Below, piece after piece: positions 33,290 to 33,979 of a stretch of 33,979 bases of DNA. The stretch lies in NCBI RefSeq assembly GCF_000485595.1, contig NW_014577074.1, positions 53,318 through 87,296 on the forward strand, written 5' to 3'. The notes beneath the pieces were generated by a model. That model was given only the letters and a program-made list of their open reading frames with translations. It was not told the DNA's origin and did not search any database. The translations under genes were made by a program, and so were the position numbers. Each line of letters opens with the position of its first letter. Positions within the stretch are counted from its first letter, which is position 1. Origin of the DNA: Priapulus caudatus (Eukaryota; Priapulida; Priapulimorpha; Priapulimorphida; Priapulidae).

Positions 33290-33979
33290 ACATGACGGTA
33301 ATAACCTTGACATCTGTTGAATATCCTCTCGTAAGCCATTACTGTACTGTACCTGCTCCATTTACTCGTACTGCGCATTGTCCGTGCTGTACTGGGTGCT
33401 CTGCATCGTTACTTGTGTGTAGCGTCCGGCATGTACTTGCCTCACCGTACATGTATCCCGTTATCGCAGTGCGCAGGTGTTATATCTGACTGCCTACCAG
33501 TTATCGAGTTAGCAGGTGTTTTATTACTCTGTTATACCTGCTGTACCTTGTACCGTCCATCAGTAGCCAGGGTGGTATCTGTACTGGTACCGGTGATCTC
33601 TAGTGAGTGCAGTGTATACTGGTACGCGCGCGTCCACCCAGTATCAGTAGCGGTGTTTATACCTGCATACCATGATATCCTGTACTCAGTATCGTCAGTG
33701 TCCGGTTCATACCGTGGCTACCACTGTATACAGTTATCAGTCTAGCAGTGTTATACCCTGTGAACCTGTACCGGTATATCAGTTAGCATGTGTTATATCC
33801 TGTACCTGTCACCCGTATCAGTATCAGTGTGAGTACATCTACCTGTTCTTTATCATGTAAGCGGACGCCCAGTGGTGGTACACTAGTACCCGTTACCAGT
33901 ATCACATAAGTAGCGGGGTGTGTTTATGGGTGGGTGACCGGTGTACCTTTGTATGCCGAGTAGCGGGAGTGTGTATATA
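33290..33979 (+). repeat. Degenerate minisatellite reaching the window end
   Basis: Recurring words are CAGTTATCAGTTAGCAG or CAGTATCAGTAGC, GTGTTATAT, CCTGTACCTG and TACCGGT. They are densest at 33480-33900 with a spacing near 40-50 bases, but strongly irregular. The array appears to continue beyond the window. Confidence 0.7.

Overview
This window looks like nuclear DNA from an animal, probably an invertebrate. The reasons are long CA/GT, AT, GA and GATA microsatellites, several minisatellites, a short internal run of TTAGGG-type telomere repeat, what look like vertebrate/invertebrate-style splice acceptors, very low gene density and no bacterial operon structure. I cannot name the species. 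Most long open frames here are products of simple repeats (Cys-Val, His-Thr, Leu or Ala runs) and are not genes.

One protein-coding gene is convincing: an intact 202-residue four-span membrane protein on the + strand at 8044-8652, with GC-rich codon use. Directly upstream, at about 7721-8043, a unit of about 65 bp is repeated in tandem. Each unit carries a pyrimidine tract, an AG acceptor and a copy of the start codon region. Further upstream (7198-7685) lies an older duplication of about 220-240 bp, and before that one of about 122 bp (6907-7105), so this gene's 5' side has been built by nested tandem duplication.

Left part (1-7200): microsatellites, a purine tract, a degenerate minisatellite (about 2560-3240) with a related block at 5850-6090, a 600-bp trinucleotide repeat (4740-5345), short palindromes, and a well-bounded 249-bp foldback transposon (6558-6806). 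That transposon has 63-bp inverted ends, a 9-bp target duplication and telomere-like repeats in its centre.

Middle (8650-22350): CA/GT and AT microsatellites, a 10-base assembly gap inside a GT repeat (11988-11997), a 21-bp tandem array (12521-12625), a CACAAAATCTA-type degenerate repeat (13290-13940), long stretches with nothing recognisable (14700-17500), a 1.1-kb GATA-type tract, a G/T-rich tract and a C/A-rich tract.

Right part (22350-33979): a diverged duplicated segment (22358-24230 and 26547-27831), then C-rich minisatellite arrays with units of about 38 bp (28020-29712) and about 59 bp (29895-30785 and 31140-31830), a CATCATCGC repeat, a GTGCG-rich tract and a loose repeat running to the window end. 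Unit lengths here wobble by single bases, which suggests either fast-decaying satellite DNA or poorly polished long-read assembly. I saw no rRNA, tRNA, CRISPR, intact transposase or reverse transcriptase.
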